From: JANNRA01 sp031401035 | GTDB taxonomy: Bacteria; Desulfobacterota; Binatia; HRBIN30; CADEER01 | Reading direction: 5' to 3' | DNA: 64,000 bases | NCBI GenBank assembly: GCA_031401035.1 | Contig: JANNRA010000035.1 | Coordinates: 1-64,000, forward strand | Shown: positions 43,370-55,326 of the stretch, piece after piece | Numbering within the stretch: the first letter of the stretch is position 1 | Layout of the letters: every line of letters starts with the position of its first letter | The notes under the pieces: model-generated | The model's input: only the letters and a program-made list of their open reading frames with translations | Database searches by the model: none | What the model was told of the DNA's origin: nothing | Program-made: the position numbers and the translations under genes

Positions 43370-44107
43370 TCAGTGTTGCGCGTCGCCGTGCGCGTCGTCG
43401 TGGCCGTGCCCGGCCGTCGCGAGCGCGACATACACCAGGCTCAGCAGGGTGAAGACGAACGCCTGAATGACGGAGACGAAGGTCCCGAGCATGTAGAAGA
43501 GCACCGGGACGATCACCTTGGTAAGATCGGTGAAGATGTCGAGCACCAGGTGATCGGCGAACATGTTCATCAACAGACGCAGGTTGAGCGTCAGCGGTCG
43601 CAGGACGTTGTCGATGATCTCCAGCGGCAGCATCAGGAACACCAGCCACCAGATCGGCCCGAGAAAGTGCTTCAGGTAGCCGAGGCCGAGTTTCTGGATG
43701 CCGTAGACGTTGTACATCACGAACGACAGCAGGCCGAGGCCGAGCGTGGTGTTGACGTTGCTGGTCGGCGGCAACACGCCCGGAATCAGGCCGATCAGGT
43801 TGTTGGCCAGGATGAAGAGGAAGATGGCGCCGTAGAGCGGCACGTACTGGCGCGCGTCACGGCCGACGATGCCGTCGACCAGGCCGGTGAACTGCTCGAC
43901 GAAGACCTCGTAGAAGTTGCGCGCGGTGAGCGTCCCATCGGGCACCACCGCCGCCTCGCCGGCGTGCGCCAGTTGGCGGCGCGCGAGAAGCGCGGTGCCG
44001 ATCAGCGCCGCGGTCACGACGCCGGCGGTCGCCACGTGGTCGGGCAGGTAATTGAGCCCCGGAATGATCTGCATCCAGGTGAAGCCGTGTTCGGTGCCTG
44101 CTGCCAT
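43370..44107 (-). CDS. atpB: F0 ATP synthase subunit a
   Basis: A 245-residue protein from the ATG at 44107 (MAAGTEHGFTWMQIIPGLNY); open frame upstream is not used. It has five to six membrane helices. The essential arginine is in RPLTLNLRLLMNMFADHLV, and the region PLYGAIFLFILANNLIGLIPG is the family signature. A histidine/aspartate-rich C-terminus (GHGHDDAHGDAQH) is unusual. It forms the proton half-channels with subunit c. Confidence 0.94.
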   Translation of the reverse strand: MAAGTEHGFTWMQIIPGLNYLPDHVATAGVVTAALIGTALLARRQLAHAGEAAVVPDGTLTARNFYEVFVEQFTGLVDGIVGRDARQYVPLYGAIFLFILANNLIGLIPGVLPPTSNVNTTLGLGLLSFVMYNVYGIQKLGLGYLKHFLGPIWWLVFLMLPLEIIDNVLRPLTLNLRLLMNMFADHLVLDIFTDLTKVIVPVLFYMLGTFVSVIQAFVFTLLSLVYVALATAGHGHDDAHGDAQH

Positions 44108-44123
44108 GTGCGGGTGCCTCGAA

Positions 44124-44486
44124 TCAGGAAAGGGCCGGCTGCGGCGCCCGCAGTGTCGCGACGACACAGGCGACGAGCAGCAGCGTTGCGCCGACGGCGA
44201 AACCGAGCGGCTCGATCGGGGCGCGCCAGAAGAGCAGCGCCAGCAGACCGATCAGCACGGCGAACTTGGCCAGCATCAGGAGCATCACCAGCGCCGGCCG
44301 TTGGGCGCGCACCGGCGTCAGCAGGCGGGCGCCGAGTTGCCGCATGAGCCAGAAGTTGAGGCCCATGACGGCGCCGCCGAGCAGCAGGCTCGGCGCCGCG
44401 CTCCACCCGGACAGCCAGGCGGCGACGACAACCACCGCCAGCATGCCCACGTGGAGCCGCTCGATCTCGCGCAGCCGGGAATTCAT
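44124..44486 (-). CDS. atpI: ATP synthase protein I-like (AtpI)
   Basis: A 120-residue protein with four membrane helices (VGMLAVVVVAAWLSGW, APSLLLGGAVMGLNFWLM, ALVMLLMLAKFAVLIGLLAL, GFAVGATLLLVACVVATL). AtpI helps assemble the c-ring and may carry magnesium or calcium ions. Position between atpZ and atpB supports the call. Confidence 0.8.
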   Translation of the reverse strand: MNSRLREIERLHVGMLAVVVVAAWLSGWSAAPSLLLGGAVMGLNFWLMRQLGARLLTPVRAQRPALVMLLMLAKFAVLIGLLALLFWRAPIEPLGFAVGATLLLVACVVATLRAPQPALS

Positions 44487-44493
44487 GGAACCG

Positions 44494-44706
44494 TCAACGG
44501 GTAGGTTTTTTGAGCGACCAAAGCAAGAGACGCATGGCGCCGAACAGGCCGCCGAGGGCGAACGACAGGGTCAGGAGCGGCGCCGACCCGAGCCAGCCGT
44601 CGAGGTAGTACCCGGCGATCAATCCGCCGACGATCGAGCCGGCGATCTGGAAGCCGAGGGCGAGATAGCGGCCGGAGGTGAGCAGGCTGTCGCGGTCGAG
44701 GTTCAT
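44494..44706 (-). CDS. atpZ: AtpZ/AtpQ-type F0 accessory protein
   Basis: A 70-residue protein from the ATG at 44706 (MNLDRDSLLTSGRYLALGFQ) with two helices (LALGFQIAGSIVGGLIAGYYL, LLTLSFALGGLFGAMRLLL), the pattern of the small hairpin protein (ATPase_gene1/AtpZ) that precedes atpI in many bacteria. The C-terminus is basic (WSLKKPTR). It follows hemL by 61 bp. Confidence 0.75.
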   Translation of the reverse strand: MNLDRDSLLTSGRYLALGFQIAGSIVGGLIAGYYLDGWLGSAPLLTLSFALGGLFGAMRLLLWSLKKPTR

Positions 44707-44767
44707 GCGGCGGCGGCCGTTGCACCGCGCCGGGTCGTCGCGCGCGGTGTGCTCGTGCTCGCGATCC

Positions 44768-46051
44768 TCACACCTCCCCCAGGGCCGCCTCGGCGGCGGC
44801 GATCGTCGCGTCGATGTCGGCCTCGCTATGGGCAAGGGAGATGAACGCCGCCTCGAATTGCGACGGTGGCAGGTAGATGCCGCGCGCGAGCATGGCGGAG
44901 AAGAACCGTCCGAAGGCCGCCGTGTCGGCGCGGCGGGCCTGGTCGGCGTCGTGCACCGCGTCGACGCCGAAGAAGATTGTCCACATCGACCCGGCGCGGT
45001 TGACGCAGCCGCGCACGCCGCGCCGACGCAACGCGGCGTCGAGACCGGCCGCGAGTTGCGCGCCGCGTCGCTCGAGCGTTTCGTAGATGCCCGGGCGGTC
45101 GAGCAGGTCCAGCGTCGCCAATCCGGCGCTGACGGCCAAGGGATTCCCCGACAGCGTTCCAGCCTGGTAGACGGCGCCGATCGGCGCCAACAACTGCATC
45201 ACCTCGCGCCGGCCCCCGACCGCCGCCAGCGGCAGACCGCCGCCGATGATCTTGCCCAGACAGGTGAGGTCGGGGGTGAGTCCCATCGGCACCTGCGCCC
45301 CTCCCCAGGCAAGGCGGAAGCCGGTCATCACCTCGTCGACGATCAGCAGGGCGCCGTGCCGCGCGGTCACCGCGCGCAGGCCGTCGAGGAAGCCCGGCTG
45401 GGGCTGCACCAGGCCCATGTTGCCGACCACCGGCTCGACGATCACCGCGGCGATCGCGTCGCCCTCGGCGGCGAACCGCGCCTCGATCTCGGCCAGGTCG
45501 TTGAACCGCGCCACCAGCGTCAGACTGGCGATCGCCTCGGGCACGCCGGCGCTGTCGGGCACCCCGAGCGTCATCGCGCCGGATCCGGCGCGGACCAGCA
45601 ACGCATCGGCGTGGCCGTGATAGCAGCCGTCGAACTTGACGATCTTCGGCCGCCCGGTGGCGGCGCGGGCGAGGCGAATAGCGGTCATCGTCGCCTCGGT
45701 GCCCGACGACACCAGGCGCACCTGCTCGAGCGACGGCAGAGCCCCGATCAGCCGCCGCGCCATCTCGATCTCGCGCGGCGTCGGGGCGCCGAAACTGGTC
45801 CCGAGCTTCATCGTCTCGTGGATGGCGCGCAGCACCTGGTGGTGGGCGTGCCCGACGATCATCGGTCCCCACGAGCCGACGTAGTCCAGGTAGGTGTTGC
45901 CGTCGGCGTCGGTGATCGTCGCGCCGGCGGCGCGTAGGATGAAAGCGGGATCGCCTCCCACCGCCTTCCACGCCCGCACCGGGCTGTTGACGCCGCCCGG
46001 AATGTGCGCCGCCGCTTGCGCGAAGAGTTTCTGCGATATCGAGCGCTGCAT
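44768..46051 (-). CDS. hemL: Glutamate-1-semialdehyde 2,1-aminomutase
   Basis: A 427-residue PLP enzyme that makes 5-aminolevulinate in the C5 tetrapyrrole pathway. It shows IPGGVNSPVRAWKAVGG, LDYVGSWGPMIVGHAH, GSGTEATMTAIRLAR-like region (SSGTEATM), the PLP aspartate in LIVDEVMTGFR and the Schiff-base lysine in CLGKIIGGGLPLAA. It is the upstream gene of the F0 cluster. A sigma-70-type promoter ends only about 9 bp before the ATG, so a leaderless message is likely. Confidence 0.96.
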   Translation of the reverse strand: MQRSISQKLFAQAAAHIPGGVNSPVRAWKAVGGDPAFILRAAGATITDADGNTYLDYVGSWGPMIVGHAHHQVLRAIHETMKLGTSFGAPTPREIEMARRLIGALPSLEQVRLVSSGTEATMTAIRLARAATGRPKIVKFDGCYHGHADALLVRAGSGAMTLGVPDSAGVPEAIASLTLVARFNDLAEIEARFAAEGDAIAAVIVEPVVGNMGLVQPQPGFLDGLRAVTARHGALLIVDEVMTGFRLAWGGAQVPMGLTPDLTCLGKIIGGGLPLAAVGGRREVMQLLAPIGAVYQAGTLSGNPLAVSAGLATLDLLDRPGIYETLERRGAQLAAGLDAALRRRGVRGCVNRAGSMWTIFFGVDAVHDADQARRADTAAFGRFFSAMLARGIYLPPSQFEAAFISLAHSEADIDATIAAAEAALGEV

Positions 46052-46059
46052 ACATCGCG

Positions 46060-46087
46060 GCTATATCGACCCCGACAAGGGGGTCAA
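46060..46087 (-). promoter_or_regulatory. Sigma-70-type promoter of hemL
   Basis: On the minus strand, TTGACC (46082-46087) and TATAGC (46060-46065) are 16 bp apart. The expected start of transcription is near 46053, two bases before the hemL ATG at 46051. A 6-bp hairpin (GACCCC/GGGGTC) lies within the spacer. Confidence 0.6.
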
Positions 46088-46205
46088 TCCGCCGGCGAGA
46101 TTCTTCTTGCTCCCATTACACGAACGCGTTAGACCAAGCCCCCCCGTCGCCACCGGCGCCCGGGATTCACCAGATACCGCAACTCGATTCCGCCCCCTGG
46201 AAGCC

Positions 46206-46293
46206 TGTGGACTGCGCTGTGGAGAGACAGCCGGGCCAGTGGCTTCATTGGTTGATATTCTTGGGTTTTTCGTCCAGTACACCCTGTTGATAA
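46206..46293. promoter_or_regulatory. DnaA-box-like sites upstream of dnaA
   Basis: TGTGGACTG (46206-46214), TGTGGAGAG (46219-46227) and TGTTGATAA (46285-46293) resemble the DnaA box TGTGGATAA with one to three changes. They lie in an AT-richer 257-bp gap between hemL and dnaA and could serve dnaA autoregulation or part of the origin. Confidence 0.5.
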
Positions 46294-46308
46294 TCCCTTC
46301 GGCTTCCT

Positions 46309-47649
46309 ATGGACAAGACCTGGCGGGCGACGGTGGACGCGGTGACCGAGGAGCTCGTCGATGCGAACTTACGCGCCGTCGTGCGGCAGCTCCGGCCGGT
46401 GGCGCTGAGCGGCGACGCCATCGTCGTCGAGGCGCCCAACAAGCTGGCCGCCGACGTCGTCCGGGACGGCTGCCTCGACTCCCTCGAACGCGCCCTGGAG
46501 CGTTTGAGCGGCGGTGAGGTGCGCAGCCTGACTCTGACCGTTCCCTCTGGCGCCCAGCAGGAGCTCTTTCCGGTGGCACCGGCCCCGGCGCCGCCGCGCC
46601 CTGACCCGACCGGGTTGAGGCGCTCGGCGTTACTGCCCAAATACACCTTCGACAACTTCGTCGTCGGCGGCAGCAATCAGTTCGCGCACGCGGCGTCGAA
46701 GGCGGTCGCCAACCAGCCGGGCGACCACTACAACCCGTTGTTCATCTACGGCGGCGTTGGGCTCGGAAAGACTCATCTCGTCAACGCCATCGGCCACCAG
46801 GTACTCGATCGCCGGGAGGATGCGCGGGTCGTCTACCTCTCCTCCGAGTCGTTCATGAATGAGCTCATCGCCGCCTTGCGGCGCGACCGCATGGACGAGT
46901 TCAAGTCGCGCTTTCGCCGTGTCGATGTGCTGATTGTCGACGACGTCCAGTTCCTCGCCGGCCGTGAGCGCACCCAGGAGGAGTTCTTCCATACCTTCAA
47001 TTCGCTCTACGACGCCCACCACCAGATCGTCCTCACCTCGGACAAGTTTCCGAAGGAGATCCCCGATCTCGAGGAGCGGCTACGCAATCGTTTCGAGTGG
47101 GGCCTGATCGCCGACATCCAGCCGCCCGACATCGAGACCCGCGTCGCGATCCTGGAGAAGAAGGCCGAATTCGAGGGCATCGAGATCCCGCAGGAAGTGG
47201 CGCTCTACCTCGCCACCAACATCGACTCGAACGTGCGTGAACTCGAGGGTTCCCTGACCCGGTTGGGAGCGTTCGCCTCGCTCAACAAGTGCCCGATCAC
47301 GGTCGACTTCGCCCGCGAGGTTCTGCAGAGCGTCCTGCGCGACCGCGCCGACCGGGTGGTAACGATCGAATCGATCCAGAAGGTGGTCTGCGAATTCTTC
47401 CGCATCCGTCCGACCGACCTGCGCTCGAAACGGCGTACGCGCACCATCGCCGTGCCGCGCCAGGTGGCGATGTACCTGTGCCGCCGCCACACCAACGCAT
47501 CGTTCCCGGTCATCGGCGACCGCTTCGGCGGCCGCGACCATTCGACCGTCATCCACGCCGTCCAGGTCATCGAGAGAAAGGTCCGCGAGGACCCGACGTT
47601 CCAGGCCTCCATCGAGCGCCTCGAGCGGCTCTTGGAACGCCCGAGCTGA
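46309..47649 (+). CDS. dnaA: Chromosomal replication initiator protein DnaA
   Basis: A 446-residue DnaA. Domain I (1-80) is followed by a short linker; the AAA+ domain begins YTFDNFVVGGSNQFAHAASK and has Walker A GGVGLGKT (148-155), Walker B VLIVDDVQFLAG and sensor 2 NVRELEGSLTRL. Domain IV ends with the DNA-binding signature GGRDHSTVIHAV. Domain II is very short. The gene starts the dnaA-dnaN-gyrB-gyrA array. Confidence 0.98.
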   Translation: MDKTWRATVDAVTEELVDANLRAVVRQLRPVALSGDAIVVEAPNKLAADVVRDGCLDSLERALERLSGGEVRSLTLTVPSGAQQELFPVAPAPAPPRPDPTGLRRSALLPKYTFDNFVVGGSNQFAHAASKAVANQPGDHYNPLFIYGGVGLGKTHLVNAIGHQVLDRREDARVVYLSSESFMNELIAALRRDRMDEFKSRFRRVDVLIVDDVQFLAGRERTQEEFFHTFNSLYDAHHQIVLTSDKFPKEIPDLEERLRNRFEWGLIADIQPPDIETRVAILEKKAEFEGIEIPQEVALYLATNIDSNVRELEGSLTRLGAFASLNKCPITVDFAREVLQSVLRDRADRVVTIESIQKVVCEFFRIRPTDLRSKRRTRTIAVPRQVAMYLCRRHTNASFPVIGDRFGGRDHSTVIHAVQVIERKVREDPTFQASIERLERLLERPS

Positions 47650-47888
47650 AGTGCAATGACTCGTCAGCCGCTGTGGATTACGTGCGGAGAAGTAGTGGAG
47701 GGGATGTGAGCAAGCAGGGAGTGCTCCGACAGACGGACGGGCCTGCGCGGTGTCTCTCCGCACCCTGGGTGGCGTCGACCACTTGTCGCGCAACGCTTTC
47801 CACAGATCCACAGGCCCTACTACGTACTAGTTCTTTAATTTCCTTAACCAAGAAGAGAAGAAGCGCCTCGGCGCAGGGACGGTGACAC
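47650..47888. other. Candidate replication origin (oriC) between dnaA and dnaN
   Basis: This 239-bp gap carries DnaA-box-like sites TGTGGATTA (47672-47680), CTTTCCACA (47796-47804, one base off the consensus) and AGATCCACA (47804-47812), followed by the most AT-rich tract of the area (47821-47850, with TTCTTTAATTTCCTTAACC), a plausible unwinding element. The dnaA-dnaN gap is a frequent oriC site in bacteria. No gene is present. Confidence 0.6.
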
Positions 47889-48995
47889 ATGGAATTCACC
47901 ATCCAGCGAAGCGAGTTTCTCGCCGGTCTGTATCTCACTCAGGGCATCGTCGAACGCCGCACGACGATCCCGATTCTCGGCAACGTCCTGATCCAGAGCG
48001 AAGCCGACGGCGTCGTCCTTGCCGCCACGGATCAGGAGATTTCCGTGCGCCGGCTCTGTGCGGCGACGGTGAAGAAGAAAGGCGCGCTGACTGCCGGTGC
48101 GCGCAAGCTCTTCGAGATGATTCGCGAGCTGCCCGAGGGCGAGATCAAAGTCCGCCAGCAGGACAACCACTGGATCGAGGTGTCGACTGGCAAGTCGCGC
48201 TTTCGTCTCGTCGGGCTCGACGCGCGCGAGTTTCCCGCCATGCCTGAACCGCCGGTGGAGGATGCGGGCGTGCGGGTGAGCGCCGAAACGTTCATCGAGA
48301 TGATCGAGTACACCCTCTTCGCGGTCTCGGCCGACGAGACGCGGGTCAACCTGAACGGCATCCACGTCGAGCGCAGCGACGACGGGCGCCTGCGCATGGT
48401 GGCGACCGACGGCCATCGCCTGGCGATGATCACCCGCGCGGTGGAGCGCGTCTCGCTCGCGCAGGCGTTGACGATTCCGCGCAAGGCGGTGCTCGAATTG
48501 CGCAAGGTGCTCGAGCACGGCGCGGAGCCCATCGAGCTCAGCGTCCAGGGCGGTGTCGCGCATGCCAGCCGTGGCGGCGTGCGCATGTCGATGCGGCTCA
48601 TCGAGGGCGAGTTCCCGGATTACACCCAGGTCGTGCCGTCGAAATCCGAGCGCCACGCCCTGGTCGACGCCGGCGCCCTGCACGCCGCCCTGCGGCGTGT
48701 GTCGATCGTCTCGAGCGAGCGCACGCGCGGCGTCAAGCTGCACATCGACGGGCCCAAGCTCGAGCTGACGACGATCAATCCGGACGTCGGCGAAGCGGCC
48801 GAGGAAATTGAAATCGATTACGACGGCGGCCCCGTCGGCATCGGCTTCAACGCCCGCTATCTGCTCGATGTTCTGGCCGTTCTCCCGACCGACAAACGCG
48901 TCGAGATCGGCCTCAACGACGAGGTCAGCCCGGCCGTCGTGCGCACCGGCGGAGACGCAGATTACTGTTATATCGTCATGCCCATGCGGCTCTGA
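47889..48995 (+). CDS. dnaN: DNA polymerase III beta sliding clamp
   Basis: A 368-residue clamp in three repeated domains (MEFTIQRSEFLAGLYLTQGI; VRVSAETFIEMIEYTLFAVS; ALVDAGALHAALRRVSIVSS) ending with DYCYIVMPMRL, the family C-terminus with the P-M-R-L motif that forms part of the partner-binding cleft. It encircles DNA and holds polymerase III. recF does not follow, unlike in many bacteria. Confidence 0.97.
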   Translation: MEFTIQRSEFLAGLYLTQGIVERRTTIPILGNVLIQSEADGVVLAATDQEISVRRLCAATVKKKGALTAGARKLFEMIRELPEGEIKVRQQDNHWIEVSTGKSRFRLVGLDAREFPAMPEPPVEDAGVRVSAETFIEMIEYTLFAVSADETRVNLNGIHVERSDDGRLRMVATDGHRLAMITRAVERVSLAQALTIPRKAVLELRKVLEHGAEPIELSVQGGVAHASRGGVRMSMRLIEGEFPDYTQVVPSKSERHALVDAGALHAALRRVSIVSSERTRGVKLHIDGPKLELTTINPDVGEAAEEIEIDYDGGPVGIGFNARYLLDVLAVLPTDKRVEIGLNDEVSPAVVRTGGDADYCYIVMPMRL

Positions 48996-49156
48996 CGACA
49001 CCCCCGCCACGGGGTGCCCTGGCGGGCCCGTGACGAGGCCCGAAACACGCGTCGGAGAGTGGTGGTAAGCTGTTGATTTAGAACGGATATCTTTTACCCG
49101 TTCACCTTTATTCAGAGCCCTGCCTGTGCTAGTTTCGCACGGATTACAAACGGGGC

Positions 49157-51605
49157 ATGGACGGCGGGATGTCTGAGCAGGAAAACGAGCCAAGAATAGG
49201 CGGGCCGACGGGCGACTACGGGGCGGAAATGATCACCGTCCTCGAGGGTCTCGAGGCGGTGCGCAAGCGTCCCGGGATGTACATCGGCGACACCGCCGAG
49301 CGCGGGTTGCACCATCTGGTGTTCGAGGTCGTCGACAACTCGATCGACGAGGCGATGGCTGGTTTCTGCACCGACATCGACGTGATGCTGCATGTCGACG
49401 GCACCGTCACCGTCACCGATGACGGGCGCGGCATCCCGGTCGAGATTCATCGCAAGGAAGGTGTTTCCGCCGCCGAGGTGGTGCTGACGAAGTTGCACGC
49501 CGGTGGCAAGTTCGACAGCGGTGCGTACACCGTCTCCGGCGGCCTGCACGGGGTCGGCGTCTCGGTGGTCAACGCCCTGTCCGAAACGCTGGTGATCGAG
49601 ATCAAGCGCGCCGGCAAGGTCTACGCGCAGCGCTATCACCGCGGCAAGCCGGAAGCGCCGCTGGCCGAGATCGGCACCACGGACCAGACCGGGACGCAGG
49701 TGGCGTTCAAGCCCGACGGCGAGATCTTCGAGAGCACCGAGTTCAAATTCGACATCCTCTCGCAACGCCTACGCGAGCTCGCGTTTCTCAATCGCGGCGT
49801 GCGCATCGTCATCAGCGAGCAGGCGACGGAGAAGCGGCACGAGTTCCTCTACCGGGGCGGCATCGAGGAGTTCGTCCGCCATCTCAACCGCGCCAAGACA
49901 CCGATCCACCAGTCGGTGGTGTCGCTCGTCGGTGCGCGCGAGGGCGTCGAGATCGAGGCGGCGCTGCAGTGGAACGAGACCTACGCCGAGTCGATCTTCT
50001 CCTTCGCCAACAACATCAACACCATCGAGGGCGGCACGCACCTGACCGGCTTCAAGGGCGCGTTGACCCGCACGTTGAACGCCTATGCGACGGCGGCCGG
50101 GCTGCTGAAGAGCAACGACACGGTGCTCCAGGGCGAAGACACACGCGAGGGCCTGACCGCGGTGGTGAGCGTCAAGCTGGCGCATCCGCAGTTCGAGGGC
50201 CAGACCAAGACCAAGCTGGGCAACAGCGACGTGCGCGGCTTCGTCGAGGCTCTGGTCAACGAGAAACTCGGCGAGTACCTCGAGGAGCATCCGCTCGAGG
50301 CCAAGCAGATCCTGATGAAGTGTCTCGACGCGGCGCGCGTGCGCGAAGCGACGCGCAAAGCGAAGGATCTCGCGCGCCGCAAGGGCGCGCTCGACTCGGC
50401 GGCGTTGCCCGGCAAACTCGCCGACTGCCAGGAGCGCGACCCGGCCCTGTCCGAGATCTACATCGTCGAGGGCGATTCGGCCGGTGGCTCGGCCAAGCAG
50501 GGGCGCGACCGCAAGAACCAGGCGATCCTGCCGCTGCGCGGCAAGATCCTCAACGTCGAGAAGGCGCGCTTCGACAAGATGCTCTCGTCGAACGAGATCC
50601 GCGTCCTGATCACGGCCCTCGGCATGGGCATTGGGCCGGAGGAAAAGGACCTCGCCAAGCTGCGCTACCATACGGTCATCCTGATGACTGACGCCGACGT
50701 CGATGGCTCGCACATCCGCACCCTCTTGCTGACTTTCTTCTTCCGCCACTATCCGGAGCTGATCGAGCACGGGCACATCCACATCGCCCAGCCGCCGCTG
50801 TTTCGCGTCAAGAAGGGCAAGGCCGAGCAGTATCTGAAGGACGAGCACGCGCTGGAGGAGCATCTCCTCGATCTCGGCACCCGCGATACGGAACTGCGCG
50901 GCGCCAGCGGCGCGGCGGTACGCGGCGCGGCCCTGCAGCAGCTGATCAAGCAACGCACGCGTTTCGACCACGTGCTCGATATCGTCGCGCGCCACAAGAA
51001 ACAGCGCGACGTCGTCGCCGCCCTGGTGGCGGAGGAGGAGCTCGGCGCGGCCCTGCTCGCCGACCGGAGAGCGCTCGAGCCGCTCATCGCGCGGCTGCAG
51101 GCACGCATCCTCGCCGCTGCTCCGGAGCTCGATCCGGTGCGCATCGACCTTGCCGACGACGCCGAGCACGGCGGCGTGCGCCTGCTCGTCCGCGTCAAGC
51201 AGAACGGCAGCGCCCAGGCGACGCAGATCGACGCGCCGTTCTGTGCCAGTCCGGAGTTCGCGGAGCTGCAGCGCCTGGCGCGCGAGCTGCGCGTGGCCGG
51301 CGCGGCGCCGTTTACGATCGTCGCCGGGGAGAAAAGCACAGCCGCGGCGACGCTTGGCGCCGCAGTGGCCGAGATTCTTGCGCAGGCGCGCAAGGGGCTC
51401 GACATCCAGCGCTACAAGGGCCTCGGCGAGATGAACCCCGAGCAGCTGTGGGCGACGACGATGAACCCCGAGACGCGCACGCTCCTGCAGGTGCGCGTCG
51501 AGGACGCCTATGCGGCCGACGAGATCTTCTCGACGCTGATGGGCGACGGGGTCGAACCGCGGCGCAAGTTCATCGAGGACCACGCCCTGTCGGTGAAGAA
51601 TCTCG

Positions 51606-51613
<8 letters not shown>
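49157..51613 (+). CDS. gyrB: DNA gyrase subunit B
   Basis: An 818-residue gyrase B. ATPase motifs: VRKRPGMYIGDT, EVVDNSIDEAMAG, DDGRGIPVEIH and GGLHGVGVSVVNAL. The transducer domain follows. The TOPRIM domain has EGDSAGGSAKQGRDRKNQAI, with the catalytic glutamate, and DADVDGSHIRTLLLTF. The insert after the TOPRIM region (about 560-730) matches proteobacterial-type GyrB. An AT-rich 161-bp gap with a probable promoter precedes it. It overlaps gyrA by 8 bp. Confidence 0.97.
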
Positions 51614-54128
<2,515 letters not shown>

Positions 54129-54148
54129 GCCGGAACCCGGCAGCGAGC

Positions 54149-55234
54149 ATGCGGCGCTGGGTCCTGCTCCTTACCGCGCTGCTCGTCGGCGCGCCGTTGC
54201 CGAGCCGCGGCGCCGAGGCGGGCGAGGGCGCCACCGGGCCGCCGCAGCGGGTGTTGGTCGTCGCCGAGCCCCCCTTCGTGGTGCGCGACGGGGAACGCTG
54301 GTCCGGCTGGGCGATCGACCTGTGGACCGAGGTCGCGCGCCAGGCGGGCATCGACTGGCAGATCAGCGGCACCGCCGATCAAGACGACATCGTCGCGGCG
54401 CTGGCGGCCGGGCGGGCGGATGTCGGGGTCGGTGACATTACGGTCACGCGCGAACGCGCCGGCCGCATCGACTTCAGCCACCCATTCTTCCGCACGGGTC
54501 TGCGCCTGCTGGTCAGCGAGGGCCGTGCCTCATCCTTGTGGGACACCCTCGGCGAGCTGGCGACCCCGACGCACGTCCGGCTCGGGCTCGGGCTCCTGGT
54601 GCTGCTCGCCGGCATGAGCGTGCTGATCTACGCGCTGGCGCGCCGCCACGACACGGACAATTTTCCCGAGAACCGCGCCGAGGGAGTGGTTGAAGCGGTC
54701 TACGTCGCCGCCGGCGCGCTCCTGAAGGGCCAGCTCGACCGCCGCCTGCTGCCCGGGGTCTTCAACCGCGTGCTGACCATCGTCTGGATGTTCCTCGGGA
54801 CGGCGGTGGTGGCGTACTTCACGGCCGCCGTCGCGGCGGTGGTGACGGTACGGCGGCTCGACACGGGTATCCAGGGTCTCGACGACCTGCGCGGGAGCCC
54901 GGTGGCGGCCGTCGTCGGGACGTTCGAGGTCGACTGGTTGCGCCGCCGCGGCTTCGAGGTGATCACGGTGAACGACGTCGATGCCGGGGCGGCCTCCGTC
55001 ACCAGCGGCCAGAGCCGCGCATTGGTACACAGCGCGCCGGCCCTGGCGTGGTGGGTGGCCCGGCACCCGACTGCCGAAGTCGACGTCATCGACAACAGCT
55101 TCGAGCGCGCCTATTTCGCCTTCGCGCTGCAGCACCAGAGTCCGCTGCGGCTGCGCATCAACGTCGCCCTGCTGGCGCTCGAGGAATCGGGGTTCCTGGA
55201 AGAGCTCGATCGCCGCTGGCTCGGGGCGCGGTGA
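54149..55234 (+). CDS. GluR0-like ligand-gated ion channel (bacterial ionotropic glutamate receptor fold)
   Basis: A 361-residue protein with signal peptide (VLLLTALLVGAPLPSRGAEA). A split solute-binding domain (SBP_bac_3: RVLVVAEPPFVVRDGERWSG, ADVGVGDITVTRERAGRIDF) is interrupted near residue 140-235 by a membrane block: helix 1 (VRLGLGLLVLLAGMSVLIYAL), a re-entrant segment (EGVVEAVYVAAGALLKG) and helix 2 (VLTIVWMFLGTAVVAYFTAAV). The second lobe follows (GIQGLDDLRGSPVAAVVG, ...YFAFALQHQSPLRLRINVAL). That is the order of GluR0-type receptors. The potassium filter TVGYG is absent, so its selectivity is open. It follows gyrA by 20 bp. Confidence 0.82.
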   Translation: MRRWVLLLTALLVGAPLPSRGAEAGEGATGPPQRVLVVAEPPFVVRDGERWSGWAIDLWTEVARQAGIDWQISGTADQDDIVAALAAGRADVGVGDITVTRERAGRIDFSHPFFRTGLRLLVSEGRASSLWDTLGELATPTHVRLGLGLLVLLAGMSVLIYALARRHDTDNFPENRAEGVVEAVYVAAGALLKGQLDRRLLPGVFNRVLTIVWMFLGTAVVAYFTAAVAAVVTVRRLDTGIQGLDDLRGSPVAAVVGTFEVDWLRRRGFEVITVNDVDAGAASVTSGQSRALVHSAPALAWWVARHPTAEVDVIDNSFERAYFAFALQHQSPLRLRINVALLALEESGFLEELDRRWLGAR

Positions 55235-55326
55235 GTCGCGGGCGCGGCACCCGCGGGCCGCGCTGCGCGTGGACACGTCCACGCGGCGCGGGCTAGGGTT
55301 CCCCGCAACGCACGGGAGGAACCCCC

